64,000 nt of DNA from the NCBI GenBank assembly GCA_022570795.1, contig JAKUDP010000010.1, forward strand, positions 992,001 to 1,056,000, written 5' to 3'. This DNA is from Sphaerulina vaccinii (taxonomy: Eukaryota; Ascomycota; Dothideomycetes; Mycosphaerellales; Mycosphaerellaceae). Below, piece after piece: positions 22,215-33,600 of this stretch; positions within the stretch are counted from its first letter, which is position 1; each line of letters begins with the position of its first letter. The position numbers and the translations under genes are program-made. The notes under the pieces are model-generated. The model was given only the letters and a program-made list of their open reading frames with translations. It did no database searches and was not told where the DNA came from.

Positions 22215-22948
22215 GGCTTGAGGTGCTGTGGTGTGATCTAGAAGGCTTCAAGGACACCTATGATGATGATAAGGAGGCAAACGAAGTGATAATATCGAAT
22301 CCAACTCTTCAGCCAAGTCTGCGATAGAGTGTGAGTATGCTTCTGGGGCCGAGCCACATGCTCATAGGCACTGTAGCTAAAAGCAGGTCCACGATGAGAC
22401 AACAGCCGTGGCCAGCTCTTCCGACCCTCACAAGCCATCATAGAGTAGCACCCAGTATACCTCCGATCGCCAGTCGAACCACATGTCTGTTCAGCTGAAC
22501 GCAGACGAAGACCCGAACAGCTACGGATGTCGTGTCGAACGTGAGCTCGAGGATGCGGTCTCCACTTGCAAGGATGCCAGGGATGCGCGGGACGTTTAAA
22601 AATGGTTCTCGGAGAAGCTGAGGAGAGCCGTGGACTGAGTTTGGCTGCCGTACCGATTGATCACGGCACCGAAATGGTTTAGCACAAGTTAGCGAGGCAA
22701 AGGCGTCAGCAGTGATCAGAAGCACTGAAAGAGGTGATTGCCTCGTAATGGTATATCAAAAGTCTGAACTTCATTCTTCTCTGGAAGTCGGGCTGATGTG
22801 AACGTTTTCGCGAAGGCATGGTGTCTACTTCATGCACGGAGACCATCATCAAGCACGATGGTTTGACATTCGATCGCTTTCTGCGAGATTGCTATGTTCA
22901 TACTGTAAGTCATATACAACATCCAACTCTACTTATATACAAGCTCGA
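22215..22948. other. Intergenic region
   Basis: 734 bases between the FAD monooxygenase start and the Rad4 stop, both minus strand. It should carry the monooxygenase promoter and the rad4 3' end. An open frame at 22438-22725 starts with GTG and has no recognisable features. Confidence 0.5.
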
Positions 22949-25900
22949 TCAATCACTTTCTAGCCAATCTGGCTCTGCTTCATCGTCCTCAGGATCGTGT
23001 GAAAGCATTGAGCCTTTGTCGCTCTCATCATCTTGTAATGATGCTGCCTCGGTGAGTGGCAAGTCCACTGTACCGGTACTGTTCGAACCAATGACTTGTG
23101 TTGTAAGTCCAGGATTTTGGTCTGTTTGCTGTACCATCTCACAATCAACACTTCCATCCGCCGTTATTGTCTCGTCTTTCGCTGTAAAAGCCTCGTGCTC
23201 GTGCTGTGCTAGCAAGGTGTCGTGAATCTCTGGTGCGAGATCCTTTCGTGCTGTGATCTCTACTGCGTCGAGTCCAGCATGCTCAGTGATACGTTCATCC
23301 GTGACAACAAGGCTACCATCAGTCTCATTGCCATCTTCGGCTTCTGGCAAGGAACCTGCAGCGTGCTCATCGTCAAGCGTCTCATTGCTTCTCTCCACAT
23401 GATCTTCTTCTGGTAAGAAGCCTCCAGCTAGTTCAGAATCAGCAGTCCCCTCGCGCGTAGTGTGAGCAAGTATGTCACCACGACTCCCATCGTCTTCATT
23501 GTCATCACCAGCCTCTGGTAGGGATCCGCCGCCGTGTCCATCTTCAGCAGTCTCTTCAACAACGAAGCCACCTGCATTGTCCTCGTTGTCCTGCTCTGTA
23601 AACAGACCAGAGTCGTCGGCATCAGGGAGGAAGCCATCGTTATCATCGCGATCCGACTCAATAATGAACCCACCAGCCTCTTCGTCAGATCGGTCATCTC
23701 GATCGGATTCGAAGTCCTCCTCATTGTCACTAAACACTGCTTTACGCTTGCGCGCAGAATGCTTCTTCCTCTCGAGCTCTTTCAGACTGAAACGGCCTGC
23801 TGTGAGTAGTTCTGCATCGGTACCAGTGACAACCATCGATGCAAACATCTCACCATCATCCTCATCATCATGTGTTGGGTCTGTAGTCGAAGCGTCGCCA
23901 TATGCCCGCACGCGTTGGGCTATGCGCAAGCCAGTCAAGAATCGTTTCCAGGTCTTCAGAGCACGCAAGCTTCTAGCTCTGGACTCGTCTTCCAATGCTG
24001 CGAACTCCATACCATCTATAGTTGCACGAACTGCATCGGCATATTGCTCTGCAACGACTGCGCCTTCGATAATAGCAGTTCCATGACGTCCTTTGAATTG
24101 AAAGCCTGTAACTGCATCTGCATAGTCGATGGCAAGTAATTTGGCTGCCTGTTGGGTCAAAGTGTGCCGGATATGTACGCCGCCAGCTGGTACCATACTT
24201 GACACGTAGATGTCCAGATTGCCGTACATGTTTCTCGGTATCCGACCTTGCTGTACGGGAGGCGGCACGTATAGCTGGGTCTGATATGGCGCATAGAGAC
24301 CTGTTGTAGCGGGACGATCAGCAACATCATCAGGCTCGGGCGAACCCTGTCTTCGCACTCGGGCAGGTACATGCTTGAGAGGCTGCTCGCCAGCCTTGAT
24401 TTCGCAGCCAGAGCGGTACCATTTATCGGCACTTTTGCAGGAAAGCACATCTCGTCGACGATAGACAGACTCCATTCTAGGCTTCGCAGGTGTGCCAGCG
24501 TTGACTTTGCCAACTTCGCGTTTCGGATGTATCACTTCATGCCGCTTCATGTGACGTTCTAACGCATAGTAGGGATGATCTTTGAAGTCAAGGACGTTTG
24601 CCGGCAAACCTTCTCTTGCTTCCTTTTGCGCCAACTCAGCGTCCTCGACTTGATCACGATCGAGAATTCCACCTTGTCGGCGAAAGACACGCATGACTTG
24701 CTTCCACCATTTCGTGCCATCGATAGCAGCTTCCACGCGATGTCGACGTGTCTTCGCGTTGTAGGCCTTGGCATAGCGCCTTGTGACATCTCTCGCGGTA
24801 CCATCATCTTCAAACGCAATGGCGTAAGCAAGTTGATTGAGGTTGTACGACGCAGGTGGCTCGATTTTGGTAGCCTTGCCGACGGTATGAGTGACTATCG
24901 GGTCAACTGGCACCCACTTCTGGGTTGCTTCGTTGAACGCTTCCACCCAGAATACCGGGTATGACAATTTCACCACAGGTGCTGGTTTCTTGTGAGATAC
25001 AGCAGGCCGAGGGGCTTCTGCAGCAAAGCTTGGCTGTCCCAGACGTCTTCGAGCAGATGGCACCTTGCCTATGACTCGTGAGCTACTTACCGCAGCGTCT
25101 TCCTCGTTAGCATGAGAGCGAGCAGGATCATCGTAAGGTGGCAGAGCCATGACCCGAGCTTTGGCAGTCTTCTTTGGCGTAGCTGCCTTGGGTACGCTAC
25201 TGAAAGGTAGAGCTTGCAAAGAACACACGATTCGAGCGTCAACGCCTGCAGAGCGAAGCATTGCACAGAAAAGCTGATTGGCCATATCTTGAGAGCCCTC
25301 AAGGCTCTGCGCGGCGGTGATGAAGTCAGAGCTGTCAACTGGGTCAGCATCCGTTGTCTGCTGCGCTTCACCATCAACATTCCAGTGTGGCTTCTGCAGT
25401 CCAGTACTTGTCACCCGATATTCTGCAGTAAAGATGCCCACTGCTTGCTCCAGTCCGTCCATGAACGAGCGATTGCGCTGAAACTGTGTTTCCTGCTTGG
25501 ATGGATTGAGATACGAAATCATCTTGGAGGGAAGCATTGACCGAAGATGGCGTTGCGCTATCGCGTTATTGCAACGTCCGTTGATGGACATGCAATGTCC
25601 TATCAAGCACAAGACGTGTAGCTTGTGGACAAGAAGTCGATGCGTTTTCTCAATCGTACCAAGAGGTTTCTGTCGTGATTGGACTTTGGGCGGTGCATTG
25701 CTTTCAGGCTGCACAGCTATTGACAGATCCTCGATTCCTTCAACTGAATCGTCGGCAAGCTCCAGAGCATGATCAATATCGACATCCTCGAAGTCAAACG
25801 CATCGCCATCAGACTCGGAGGAGTCCTCGACTGTTTGTTCCTTTCTGAGTGTAGGCTGGACTGCCGGTCTAGGCTTCCGGGAGTCTGCAGACTGAGAAAC

Positions 25901-26131
25901 TGGGGCATATGGGGGTTCACGCTTCTCAGAATTTTGAGGAGTGATTTTTCGCTTCTTCAGAGGCCGATCTTCTGCGCTCTCGCCATCAGTGTGGGCCTCT
26001 GACAGCATAGCAGAGTAGACACCAGGAACCCCACTGTTCACAGGCTGACGCGTCCGGGCTCTCGTAGTGCGTCTGCTGGCTTGCGGTGTACCAGCTGCAG
26101 CGGCCTTGCCTTTGCCTCGCCTTGGAGCCAT
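22949..26131 (-). CDS. rad4: DNA damage recognition protein Rad4/XPC
   Basis: One long exon encodes 1060 residues. Rad4, with Rad23, recognises helix-distorting lesions and starts global-genome nucleotide excision repair in the nucleus. The N-terminal ~150 residues are basic then acidic. A transglutaminase-like domain begins at KTHRLLVHKLHVLCLIGHC (~160) and includes SYPVFWVEAFNEATQKWVPV and the post-domain YAIAFEDDGTARDVTRRYAK. Beta-hairpin domains follow: BHD1 near ALERHMKRHEVIHPKREVG (~525), BHD2 with SVYRRRDVLSCKSADKWYR, BHD3 with RNMYGNLDIYVSSMVPAGG (~632) and the closing GFQFKGRHGTAIIEG. After ~745 there is an acidic tail of some 300 residues with repeated GGF/GSLPE-type motifs. Divergent from cdc2. 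Confidence 0.95.
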   Translation of the reverse strand: MAPRRGKGKAAAAGTPQASRRTTRARTRQPVNSGVPGVYSAMLSEAHTDGESAEDRPLKKRKITPQNSEKREPPYAPVSQSADSRKPRPAVQPTLRKEQTVEDSSESDGDAFDFEDVDIDHALELADDSVEGIEDLSIAVQPESNAPPKVQSRQKPLGTIEKTHRLLVHKLHVLCLIGHCMSINGRCNNAIAQRHLRSMLPSKMISYLNPSKQETQFQRNRSFMDGLEQAVGIFTAEYRVTSTGLQKPHWNVDGEAQQTTDADPVDSSDFITAAQSLEGSQDMANQLFCAMLRSAGVDARIVCSLQALPFSSVPKAATPKKTAKARVMALPPYDDPARSHANEEDAAVSSSRVIGKVPSARRRLGQPSFAAEAPRPAVSHKKPAPVVKLSYPVFWVEAFNEATQKWVPVDPIVTHTVGKATKIEPPASYNLNQLAYAIAFEDDGTARDVTRRYAKAYNAKTRRHRVEAAIDGTKWWKQVMRVFRRQGGILDRDQVEDAELAQKEAREGLPANVLDFKDHPYYALERHMKRHEVIHPKREVGKVNAGTPAKPRMESVYRRRDVLSCKSADKWYRSGCEIKAGEQPLKHVPARVRRQGSPEPDDVADRPATTGLYAPYQTQLYVPPPVQQGRIPRNMYGNLDIYVSSMVPAGGVHIRHTLTQQAAKLLAIDYADAVTGFQFKGRHGTAIIEGAVVAEQYADAVRATIDGMEFAALEDESRARSLRALKTWKRFLTGLRIAQRVRAYGDASTTDPTHDDEDDGEMFASMVVTGTDAELLTAGRFSLKELERKKHSARKRKAVFSDNEEDFESDRDDRSDEEAGGFIIESDRDDNDGFLPDADDSGLFTEQDNEDNAGGFVVEETAEDGHGGGSLPEAGDDNEDDGSRGDILAHTTREGTADSELAGGFLPEEDHVERSNETLDDEHAAGSLPEAEDGNETDGSLVVTDERITEHAGLDAVEITARKDLAPEIHDTLLAQHEHEAFTAKDETITADGSVDCEMVQQTDQNPGLTTQVIGSNSTGTVDLPLTEAASLQDDESDKGSMLSHDPEDDEAEPDWLESD

Positions 26132-26649
26132 ATCTGATCGGAAGTCATCTGCTTTTCCAGATGTTGACTCGATAGTCTTGCCTCGATACGCGCTCTGTCA
26201 CGTCAGCACGTGCACGTTGAACCGCGGATCACATGCGTCGGCGTCGTTTCTAGCATCGCCGTGAGCTGAGAAGAAGCGTAACCAGTGAGTCCAGTATCCC
26301 AATGTGTCGATTTCGTTCTTGCCGAGTGTATTGGAAGGTCCAAGAAGTGGATGTAAAGTGAGAGAAGGTGTGAGAAGAGGCAGCCGACGACGTGAGATCG
26401 AGGACCCTGTTTCTCAGCCTGGCGCGTGGGACCCAAGTCGTGTCTGTGTACCCGACTGTATACAAACAAAATACAACAACTTCGGCGCCCGCTCGTTCAC
26501 TCTCGCGCCTTCGCGACACGTCTCCTGCCGGCCTGGATGGACACTAACAAGCAGCCATAGCAAACCACACTCAGACCTCGTGAAGAGACCATCTCAGGCA
26601 ACTCAATCGGAACCAATCGCTGTCCACCAACAACACACACTCGATCAAC
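26132..26649. other. Shared upstream region of rad4 and cdc2
   Basis: 518 bases between two divergent start codons. No TATA box stands out, and no further gene is seen. Head-to-head arrangement of a repair gene and the main cell-cycle kinase is noted. Confidence 0.5.
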
Positions 26650-27755
26650 ATGGAGAACTACCAGAAGATGGAGAAGGTCGGCGAAGGTGAGCAATCAACA
26701 ACACCTCCCAATAGTACAGGGAGAATACTGACAATGCACAGGCACGTACGGTGTCGTCTACAAAGCCCGCGATCTCACTCATCCCGACCAGCGCATCGTT
26801 GCCCTCAAAAAGATCCGACTCGAGGCTGAAGACGAGGGTGTCCCTTCTACAGCCATTCGCGAGATCAGCTTGCTCAAGGAGATGAACGACCCGAACGTGC
26901 TACGACTACTCAATATCGTCCATGCTGATGGGCACAAGCTGTACCTGGTTATGGAGTTCGTGGATCTGGATCTGAAGAAGTATATGGAAGCACTACCTGT
27001 CAGTCAAGGAGGCCGAGGCAAGCCAATGCCAGAGGGCGTTATGGCTGAGAAGGGACACTTTGGTCTGGGGCCAGACATGGTAAGGCTAGGACATGGCAGA
27101 ACAGTGACATTGCTTTCGTACTGACACAATCCCGTGATATCTACAGGTCAAGAAGTTCACACACCAACTCCTCTCCGGAATCCGATACTGCCACTCCCAC
27201 CGTGTCCTCCACCGCGACCTCAAGCCTCAAAATCTCCTCATCGACAAAGACGGCAACCTCAAAATCGGCGACTTCGGCCTCGCTCGCGCCTTCGGCGTCC
27301 CTCTCCGCACATATACCCACGAAGTCGTCACACTGTGGTACCGATCGCCAGAAATTCTCCTCGGAGGAAGACAATACAGCACAGGTGTAGACATGTGGAG
27401 TGTGGGTTGCATCTTCGCCGAAATGGCAACGCGCAAACCACTCTTTCCAGGTGACTCTGAGATTGATGAGATCTTCAAGATCTTCCGTCTACTGGGTACA
27501 CCGACAGAGCAAGAATGGCCTGGTGTTACTTCTTTCCCAGATTTCAAGTCTTCTTTCCCCAAGTGGGAGCGTAAGCAGGACGACGAGTTGGTCAATGCGG
27601 ATGGCGTCAAGGTGTTGGGCAATGAGGGATTGGAGCTGCTGGACGCTCTTCTTGTGTTCGACCCAGCGGGTCGTATGAGTGCAAAGCAGGCCGTGCACCA
27701 CCCATACTTTCAAGAAGGAGGGAAGCTATACGGGAGAGCGAACGGGTACCATTGA
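26650..27755 (+). CDS. cdc2: Cyclin-dependent kinase 1 (Cdc2/Cdc28)
   Basis: Exons 26650-26686, 26742-27079 and 27147-27755 give 327 residues. This is the master mitotic kinase, active with cyclins in the nucleus and cytoplasm. Diagnostic features are the Gly loop GEGTYGVVYKARD with the inhibitory Thr-Tyr pair, ALKKIRLE (catalytic Lys), the cyclin-binding helix PSTAIREISLLKEM, HRDLKPQNLLID, DFGLARAFG, the T-loop THEVVTLWYR and GVDMWSVGCIFAEM. A filamentous-fungal insertion after the hinge (SQGGRGKPMPEG) lengthens it relative to the ~298-residue core. The intact PSTAIRE sequence favours Cdk1 over Pho85-type kinases. The tiny first exon (37 nt) ends inside the Gly loop codon. It is convergent with the mutarotase gene. 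Confidence 0.97.
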
Positions 27756-28123
27756 GGCATGAGGTTGGGATGAGGTTCATGAAGCCAGGAGAACACGAAT
27801 GAGTTATGGAAGATGAAGGTAAGGACTTTCAAATTGTGTTTCCTGTGTCATACAATAAGGCATGTCGGGTGGATGGGAGGCAGGCAGGCTTGCATGTGAA
27901 CTGCACTCAGCAGGATTAGGTATGGCGTTTTGGTGTATGAGTACGCTAGGCGCGTCTTTTTGACAATATCGCTGCATCCAGATAGCACTTCAGGGAGAGC
28001 TGAGAGTGAGAGAGAAGCAGTCAAAATTTCATGCTTTTACTCGCAAGTCTATATGATTTCTGAGTCCATGATTCTCGTTACTCATTCCAAGCATCATCAT
28101 AGCACACTGCCGGTCTTCGCTAG
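27756..28123. other. Intergenic region between convergent genes
   Basis: 368 bases; 3' flanks of cdc2 and the mutarotase gene. No other signal. Confidence 0.5.
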
Positions 28124-29245
28124 TCAATGCGCCGAGAGAACTTGACCTCCCTCCCAAGTCTCTCCTGATTCAAGAGTCTTCCAGCCATCGACAGACCCGA
28201 CTTCTACGCAGACCATAGTCTTGTAGCCATCCTTTGGCTCGAAGTCGCCCATGCCCTTGGACTTCTCGATCCATGGATTCCAGACTACACTGTCTTCGAG
28301 GCCATCTCGCGTGACGTCGAGAGAAGGCTTGCCGTCTTCCACAATCGAAGTGGTGTCTTGCTTGATAGACTTGTACACACGATCGACTTCTCCTGCGATG
28401 GACAAGTTCGGCGATGACTGCTGATGTTCTGTCGCGTTGAGCATCTTGTCGATGTATGTGACGCTGCCCAGACCAGTGATTTGAGTCTTGGAGATGTCCT
28501 GTACGAGGACAAGTCAGCTACCTGTACTCAAGTATATCCTTGGGAAGTATGCTTACCGCAATCTTGAAGTACGAATGCAACAACATCTGGAACTCAAAAG
28601 CTTCCTTGCCGTCATTTCGAACATGTAGCATCGTTTGCAACCCATCTTTGCCCAGCGTGACAGAGTAGACAAGACTGAACTTATATGGCCATGCCTTCTT
28701 CGCTTCCTCACTTAGGCTAGAATCTGAAAGGCCGAAATCGACTTTGACACTGTCATCTCCTCGATTCTTGCTAAGGACTGAGGACTCCGCGGAAGATTTG
28801 CCCATGTATTCCCATCGTGTGTTGCGAGCGAAACCGTGTTGTGGGAGAGCTCCAGTTGCGTGGTCTTTTGGTGGAGGACCGAAGCACTGTACGATTGACC
28901 ATTAGCTACTATCATCTTCTCTTGCTCTTCGCGCAACTGCTTACGGGAAAGACTACTGGTATGCCTCCTCGTATTGGCTTACTGCCATCCAGCTTCGCGG
29001 CTGTGCTGAGCCATAGTCTCTCTTTGCCATTGCTCTTCCAACTTGTTACTGTGGCTCCATAGAGCAGGATCTCGACGGAATCGCCAGTTGGCAGTGTTGC
29101 GGTGACTTTGCCATTCTCTTCGTAGACGCTGGCTTGTGGTCCGGTGTGGGTTGGCGAGACCAATGCGGATGGCTTGTTAGGACGATCTGGATATGTTAGT
29201 CAGTCACTAGATGTCTCATAGCCAAACAGTGAAGCGTATACCCAT
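28124..29245 (-). CDS. Hexose-6-phosphate mutarotase (glucose-6-phosphate 1-epimerase)
   Basis: Four exons (minus) 29245-29242, 29186-28945, 28886-28557 and 28498-28124 give 316 residues. The enzyme interconverts the alpha and beta anomers of glucose-6-phosphate in the cytosol (yeast YMR099C type). Landmarks are ATVTSWKSNGKERLWLSTAA, KPIRGGIPVVFP spliced to CFGPPPKDH, the catalytic-region QHGFARNTRWEY, and VVWNPWIEKSKGMGDF followed by VCVEVGSV. The first exon is only ATGG: splicing it to the next exon gives MDRPNKPSAL, the expected family N-terminus, whereas the second exon has no suitable in-frame ATG. Introns are 55, 58 and 58 bases long. Confidence 0.92.
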
Positions 29246-29689
29246 GGTTCGAGGCTACTTTCTTTCTAGAAGGTGTGTGAGAGCTGGCCAAGGTACAGAG
29301 TCAAGGTAGAAGCTACAGTGGTAAGTTTGGGAAGAGAGCTCTCTAGAGCAGAGCTCCCCGCTAGTGTTTCAGATGTGAAGAGTGAGGGCAGGGCGCATAT
29401 TGACTGACGTAGCCTACATAGCAACGACAACACTCCCTGGTTTACATACATGTACTTCATTCATCACATGTTGAAAGCTCATCGAGCCACTATCTGCATT
29501 TGTTGAAGGACTGATGTGATCGAGGCGAAAACTGCTCTCAATCAAGACCGATGCAAAGAGCACAGCTTGCCTAGTGATTTTCGTCTCACTGACTCAGTGC
29601 CATGATGGTAGAGGCAAGATCGCCAGGCAAGCAAGGAGAGCATTGTGGACCTCACTTTTCTACAAAGTAGGCTCTTCAGAGCTCAATCA
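29246..29689. other. Intergenic region, genes in tandem
   Basis: 444 bases between the mutarotase start and the GH128 stop, both on the minus strand. No extra gene; contains the mutarotase promoter. Confidence 0.5.
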
Positions 29690-30690
29690 CTACTCGTCTC
29701 TGTAGGCTTTCCCCAGTGGAGTCAGCTTCCCTTCTTGATCGAACATAGCAGCCCAGCATCCAACAGTCCCTGTGTCTTTCATCGGGCCAAACCAGCAGTA
29801 TCTCTCTACCCAGTCCAATGTGTCTAGATACTTGGCGCTCTCCTTCGCGAAGCTCTCCACATGTTCTCGTGGAAGAGGAGCATCCTTGTTCCAGTTCGTA
29901 GCAGCATACTCAGTAATCCATACAGGTTTGTCTGGTCCTAGCTGATGATATCTAGCCATTTCACATCAGCCAGATCTCATATTAACCTGATAAATGGATA
30001 CGTACGTTGACCATATATAGTCGTAGAACTGCCCTAGCGTCTCACCATACCAGTGTATACAATAGAAGTCAATATCACTACCACCAGCCCTGATCCTAGC
30101 CAAGAAGTCTTGCATATACCCAACAGCATGGCCAGCATTCGAAATTCCCGGTGAGCCGCATCTGACTCCTGACTTTCTTAGAGGTTCAATACATCGTAGC
30201 CACTCGTTTGCTGCGAGTTCTGCAGACATATTAGATTGGTCAGGCAGTTCAGGCTCATTGAATGCTAGGATAGCTGGAGCTTGTGCTTCTTGAACCTTCT
30301 TAGGAAGATCTTCTATGCCTGCATTGTTCCATTGCATGGGAATGAACTGCAGAGATGAGGGAGTGAGGACGTCTAGAAGGGTTAGCAAGTATCTCTGGAA
30401 ACACAGGCTGTCTCATCAAGTCTTTGAGCTCAGCAACCTAGTGGATGTGAGCTCAGTGAGACACTGTCAACAGCGCGTGCCTTCTGCCTACTACACTTAC
30501 TGGGAGACCAGTTGTGTATCCATGATATCTTGGATCCAGGCTTTGTAAATGTGAAGATGGGCTCCTTATTCTCGACAGGCCAACATAGGCCACGCTTGCT
30601 TTTAGGTGCAGAAGTGTTGTGAGCTTGATCATTACTCGAACCGACTTTATTACGCAGCTTATCAGCGGCGTTGTGTAGAAAACTTGACAT
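29690..30690 (-). CDS. GH128-type glycosyl hydrolase (Asl1-like, beta-1,3-glucanase family)
   Basis: Exons (minus) 30690-30501, 30372-30006 and 29951-29690 give 272 residues. The first intron is unusually long for this window (128 bases). Family hallmarks are KRGLCWP, WIHNWSP, FIPMQWN, the acid/base Glu in ILAFNEPELPDQSNM, the IDFYCIHWYG segment, and the nucleophile Glu in VWITEYAATNW. Both catalytic glutamates are present. GH128 enzymes cleave beta-1,3-glucan, a main fungal wall polymer. The N-terminal ~35 residues are hydrophilic with no signal peptide, so the product may be intracellular, or secreted by an unconventional route or from a different first exon. Proposed role: wall glucan remodelling or turnover (inference). 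Confidence 0.88.
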
Positions 30691-33600
30691 GTTGTTGTGT
30701 GATGTTCATCGGTCAATCTGAGATCAAGCTGAAGAGCTTCGCGCCAAGCAAATACGCGTCACTATGTAAATCAGCTTCCAAGGGCCTCTGCATACGTGTA
30801 GTTCTACGTGCGAGACTGGAATCTTGTAAAGTCATATGTTCTACAGTCTCGTACAGACTTTTGTTTTCCTGAGCCAACCCAAATGACAACAAGTGCTTGT
30901 CGTGTTGACAGCTATCCATGTCGAGTCAATCACATACATCTTTCAGAGCTGGTGTCTCACATGCTTCTTGCATTTCTTCCATGTTCTAGCTTCTTCCTCT
31001 TCCTCTTCCTCTTCCTGTCAACGTTCCTGTTCAAGTCTCGTTGCAGCTATAGCGCACAATGCTCACATCCAGACCCGCGGTTTTCATTCTCACGCTTCTC
31101 TTGCAGCGAGCTTGTCGTCTGTGCAAGGCCAGCAGTTAACCCCTGAAGGGCCGTGGTGATTTGTATTCACCTCCTGCGACCACAGCGACTTGGTAGATCC
31201 TCTCACAGAATGTAAAACGAACGACTCAGACTGCCGTTGACTTTCTTCTTGGTAAGACAGATGCAGTTCTAGCTGCCTGGTGACCAGTCGGCCTTCGGAG
31301 ACAGTAGAACATTGAGGTCAATTTAGTGTGTGAGTGGTGATGCACTCATCTCGTGAGATTACTGCCTTCATCAATGTCAGCAATGACTGTACCTCCTTCA
31401 GCTGGCGCGAGACCAGGACGCTTCGATCGGACCACGGCTGGACCACGCAAGACTGTACCCAATCTGGACATGGATGAAGCAGAGAATATGTGTTCGTGTT
31501 CCGTGCACTGCGAGAGGCGTCGTGAGCTCGTCGATGGTGGCTGGCGATTGCGAAAGCTTGGCCGAAGTTGCGCACGGGTGCAAAAGTATTGCTTGCCTCG
31601 AATTTGCACAACTCCACGCCTCAACATCGTATTGACGTGCAAAAGGACTGTGGAGCATTGCAGGGCTTCAGCGATGAATCTCGATACATTCCGCATCTGC
31701 AGCGCGTGTTGTGCGCCGTGATACGAAGCCGTGTTCGTGGTTGTCAAGCAAAACTTCAAACGTCAGCAAAAAGGCAAAAAAGCTTTCCACCACCAAAAGG
31801 CATGTACCTGCTCGATTTCGAACCCTGCACACGCAAAAAGATGGGTTTGTATGCTTTATCACAACACACTACCGATGATAGATAGTATGGAGTTTCTAAT
31901 TGCAATTGATCCACAGTTGAACACTTACCTATCTAGATGATAGGCGGAGTATTCGTACTGATTGCCATGCCATTCGCTTTGCCGCTTGCGCCAAGTGGAG
32001 CAAGTGACTTGCCGAGTGCGTGTCGAGACCAGAAGGCCTCGACAATAACGCCTCTACCAGGGTCGTATATGTAGCTCCAATCTTGTCGACGTCACGGGGC
32101 CACATTAAGCTTGCAGGTACAGAGACAAGCAGTACACAACAACACTGTTTTGTGATGCTCGTCCCTAGTCAGGATAGTCGGTCGCATCGCCGTGTATGTG
32201 TCTCGCCTCTGGAGATGTTCACTTGCTTGTGGTGTTGGTCGAGTCGTCGCTCCGCCAAGGAGGCCTTCTGTTTCCCCACGAAGCCGTCGAAGGTGCCGTC
32301 CGTCACCTTGACTTCCTTCACACAGCATCACCCCTTTCGATCCTGGTGACAACAAGCTACCACGACTGCGTGTCAGCATCACGCCTCGTCTCCTGCGCAC
32401 CATGGCATCCGATTAAGTGCGAGCGCGCGAACAGCCAGGCAGCGAGGATTTGTGCGACGGCGACAGCAGCGACACGGCGACGGCGCGAACACCACGAGAG
32501 CAGCGCTCCGATGTGATCCAGGCTCCTCGCTTCTTCGCAGTCCAAGCCATCAAGTGTACAATACAATCATAGTGCGATCTGGCAAGCCCGACTGCTCAGA
32601 GATACCTGCTCCGCGAGAGCCATTTCCACCACATCGGCTGTGTGCGACGGCGGTCTGAGCCTTTCATCTCCTACTTCCCACACCGAAGCATTCCGTCAGC
32701 ACCGAGCACAACCACTCCACCAACAAATGACAATCGAGGGCAGCGACAGACATGCGGCAAAGTGGAGGGCTATGTTGAAGCACCGGCCTCGCTTGAAGCT
32801 CGTCGTGGGGGACAGCGCAATGGCGAGGATCGCGAGACATATCGTGCTCACATACCGTGACGCCTGGCGCTCGACAGCCACATGCCGATCTGCTCAAGCA
32901 TTCCTCGTCTCATGAAAAGTTGTGCTCCTCCAAAATGCGGGTCAGGACACGTCTTTTACATCTCGACGCCTCAGCCTCATTCAAGCACCACTACTGGCAC
33001 TCTGCTCTTCCTGCAAGCCGAAGCAAGCTGTAGTAGCCACTGGCGCCATTGCCTCAGCAGCTTATGCTATCTGCACCACTGGCTTCAAAGCGAGTATAGT
33101 ATGCCCCATCGCATGAAGTTCTGGAGACTCGTTATCCGTGGAAATGTCTTTGACAAGCCTCGAGTATTGGCTACGAAGAGTTCGGCGAGGTAACATTGAA
33201 GGGGGCCAGGGTCATCGCTACGTGCTTGGAAGCACTGCGGTGAATCGTGTGGCTCCAGGTCAACGACCACGGAGGTCGGGCGTACTGGCAAGTGTGGACG
33301 TAGAAAGCAGTATGCAACGACCGTAGAGACAGAGAACAGACCTCGATACCATGAAGACAACAAAGGGACGAGGTCGCAGAGACCGTGGTACCGTGGTAAG
33401 GTAGTGACAAGGGATGGATGGAACCTGCCGTGCCGGATGCTAGCATGATCTTGGCATGCAGATCCATGGTTGTGCCTGCCTCCGACCTCGAACATTGACT
33501 GTATGCCAATAGCATCTCAACGCGCACCTCGAAGCTGGCGTCTGCGCAGGAATGAGGCATCAGCACGATATCGGCCATGATGTCTGAACCTGGACGTCTT

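Noticed and set aside
22438..22725. Minus-strand 95-codon frame near rad4
   Set aside because: Begins with GTG and lacks any recognised feature; lies in the expected promoter of the FAD monooxygenase gene.
30961..31146. 61-codon frame with a hydrophobic start and four later cysteines, like a small secreted protein
   Set aside because: The hydrophobic run is largely produced by a TCTTCC microsatellite, and there is no independent sign of a transcript.
31346..31759. Overlapping open frames of ~120-138 codons on both strands
   Set aside because: Mirror-image frames of similar length with no domain on either strand; typical of chance in sequence without many stops.
31815..31830. TTTCGAACCCT, resembling a reversed tRNA B box
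   Set aside because: The flanking stem bases do not pair.
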